A stretch of 64,000 nucleotides of DNA. It comes from MGBC163016 sp964631345 (lineage in GTDB: Bacteria > Actinomycetota > Coriobacteriia > Coriobacteriales > Eggerthellaceae). Location of the stretch: positions 1-64,000 of the forward strand of contig CAZVWE010000009.1 in the NCBI GenBank assembly GCA_964631345.1. The letters run 5' to 3'. How positions within the stretch are numbered: the first letter of the stretch is position 1; every line of letters begins with the position of its first letter. The notes under the pieces are model-generated. The model did not search any database, had not been told where the DNA came from, and saw only the letters and a program-made list of their open reading frames with translations. A program made the translations under genes and the position numbers. Below, piece by piece: positions 63,184 through 64,000 of the stretch.

Positions 63184-64000
63184 ATGAGTGAGCATTCACT
63201 AGCGCACGGCTCATGCGCTTTACTTAAAGGCGCATGCGCTCTGGCTTTATCAGCCACACTAATCGTAGCTCCAACAGGTGAGGCTTTTGCTACCACTGCT
63301 GCGCAAAAGCAAGCAGAAGCAGCTGAAGCACTCCAAAAGATGGATGCGTTGAATTCGCAATTAAATCAAGCTGAATATGATTTCGAACTTGCTTTGCATG
63401 AACAAAACGTAGCACATGAGGCTATGGAAGATGCTCAGACAAGAATCGATGAGGCAACTGACCAAATTGCCGATCTTCAAGAAAAGCTAGGTGTACGTGC
63501 ACGCAGTATGTACCGTACAGGCAATTCAACTTTCATTGATCTTTTGTTGGGTTCTACGACATTTCAAGCATTTACAACAAATTGGGGAATTCTCAATGAC
63601 ATGAATGAGTCTGATGCTGAAATGGTTCAGCAGACAAAGGACTTACGCGTAGAAATTGAGGATCAAAAGGCAGAATACGCGGCTCAAGAAGCTGTGGCAG
63701 CAGAAAATGCTAAAAAGGCTGAAGAGGTCAAAAATTCTGCCCAAAATTTAGTAAACGAAATGCAGGCTACCTACAATTCACTTTCAGAAGAAGCAGCCCA
63801 GTTGCTTGCTGCTGAGGAAGCTGCTCGTGTTGCTGCAATCACCAACAACACAAATAATGGTGGCAATAACGGGGGAGGCAATAACTCGTCGTCGGGTAAT
63901 AATACTTATTACGATAACTACCCAACAACTGTTGGTGGCGATGCCGTATCCCGCGCGTATTCCATGATTGATAAACCTTATAGTTGGGGTGCAGGCGGTC
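63184..64000 (+). CDS. Coiled-coil NlpC/P60 cell-wall hydrolase (partial)
   Basis: Secreted peptidoglycan hydrolase, cut by the window end with 272 codons visible. A signal peptide (ALALSATLIVAP, then EAFA) is followed by a coiled-coil domain of about 180 residues rich in Ala, Glu and Gln (with GVRARSMYRTGNSTFIDLLL, a segment typical of PcsB/CwlO-type proteins), then an Asn/Gly linker (NNGGNNGGGNN). The last residues, SRAYSMIDKPYSWGAGG, begin an NlpC/P60 domain just before the expected catalytic Cys, which is off the window. AGGAGG lies 11 bases before ATG 63184. It is a domain-swapped relative of the protein at 21945: similar coiled coil, different catalytic end. Confidence 0.85.
   Translation, partial: MSEHSLAHGSCALLKGACALALSATLIVAPTGEAFATTAAQKQAEAAEALQKMDALNSQLNQAEYDFELALHEQNVAHEAMEDAQTRIDEATDQIADLQEKLGVRARSMYRTGNSTFIDLLLGSTTFQAFTTNWGILNDMNESDAEMVQQTKDLRVEIEDQKAEYAAQEAVAAENAKKAEEVKNSAQNLVNEMQATYNSLSEEAAQLLAAEEAARVAAITNNTNNGGNNGGGNNSSSGNNTYYDNYPTTVGGDAVSRAYSMIDKPYSWGAGG

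Overview
The window is a 64 kb piece of a draft bacterial chromosome, broken by two runs of N (1515-1524 and 46891-46990). Gene content suggests an anaerobic actinobacterium of the class Coriobacteriia, perhaps Eggerthellaceae-like but with unusually low GC (estimated by eye at about 45%). This is inferred from family content: RlmL/RlmK fusion, four-domain S1, LytTR/DUF3021 pair, several Mo/W oxidoreductase genes and frequent TTG/GTG starts. No 16S rRNA is present to confirm it. There is no CRISPR array, transposase, integrase or phage module.

Layout: 1-8.1 kb holds the end of rpoD, an rlmKL fusion whose RlmL half has lost catalytic motifs, two tRNAs (Lys with a badly paired acceptor stem, then Met/Ile2), a Na+/H+ antiporter, trpS (minus strand) and a PaaK-type ligase. 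8.1-15.6 kb is accessory: an HTH-less LysR effector domain, tRNA-Val, a membrane-anchored PstS-like protein, an XRE-AbrB regulator with its ABC exporter, a LytTR/DUF3021 pair, an XRE/membrane-protein pair with a clear promoter-operator, and a TSCPD protein. 15.8-27.8 kb is housekeeping: rpsA, coaE, uvrB-recN, a secreted coiled-coil/double-psi barrel protein, pheS, pheT and a PhnP-like hydrolase.

28.2-38.8 kb is the most distinctive block: a co-directional operon with a Mo/W-bis-PGD catalytic subunit carrying C-terminal OCRE-like aromatic repeats, a four-cluster ferredoxin, an NrfD membrane subunit, an HdrB-like CCG protein, a second Mo/W catalytic subunit, a DUF2064 (TIGR04282-like) transferase, a COG1964-like radical SAM enzyme and a GNAT protein. 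A convergent PadR regulator follows. This looks like an anaerobic redox system for an unknown, possibly aromatic, substrate together with a cofactor or small-molecule modification branch. Cofactor supply is encoded further on: modA, modB (with an extra extracytoplasmic domain), modC, moaA and moaC at 52.3-57.4 kb.

39.5-52.1 kb carries glmS, acpS, nnrD, a three-gene cluster with two paralogous disordered Pro/Gln-rich membrane proteins, a 79-residue protein (minus strand), ligA and an LCP-family cell-wall ligase. 57.5-64 kb carries pyk, a YebC regulator, a class I aminotransferase (minus strand), putP and the start of a coiled-coil NlpC/P60 hydrolase that runs off the window.

All family assignments are read from motifs in the translated sequence; no database search was run.
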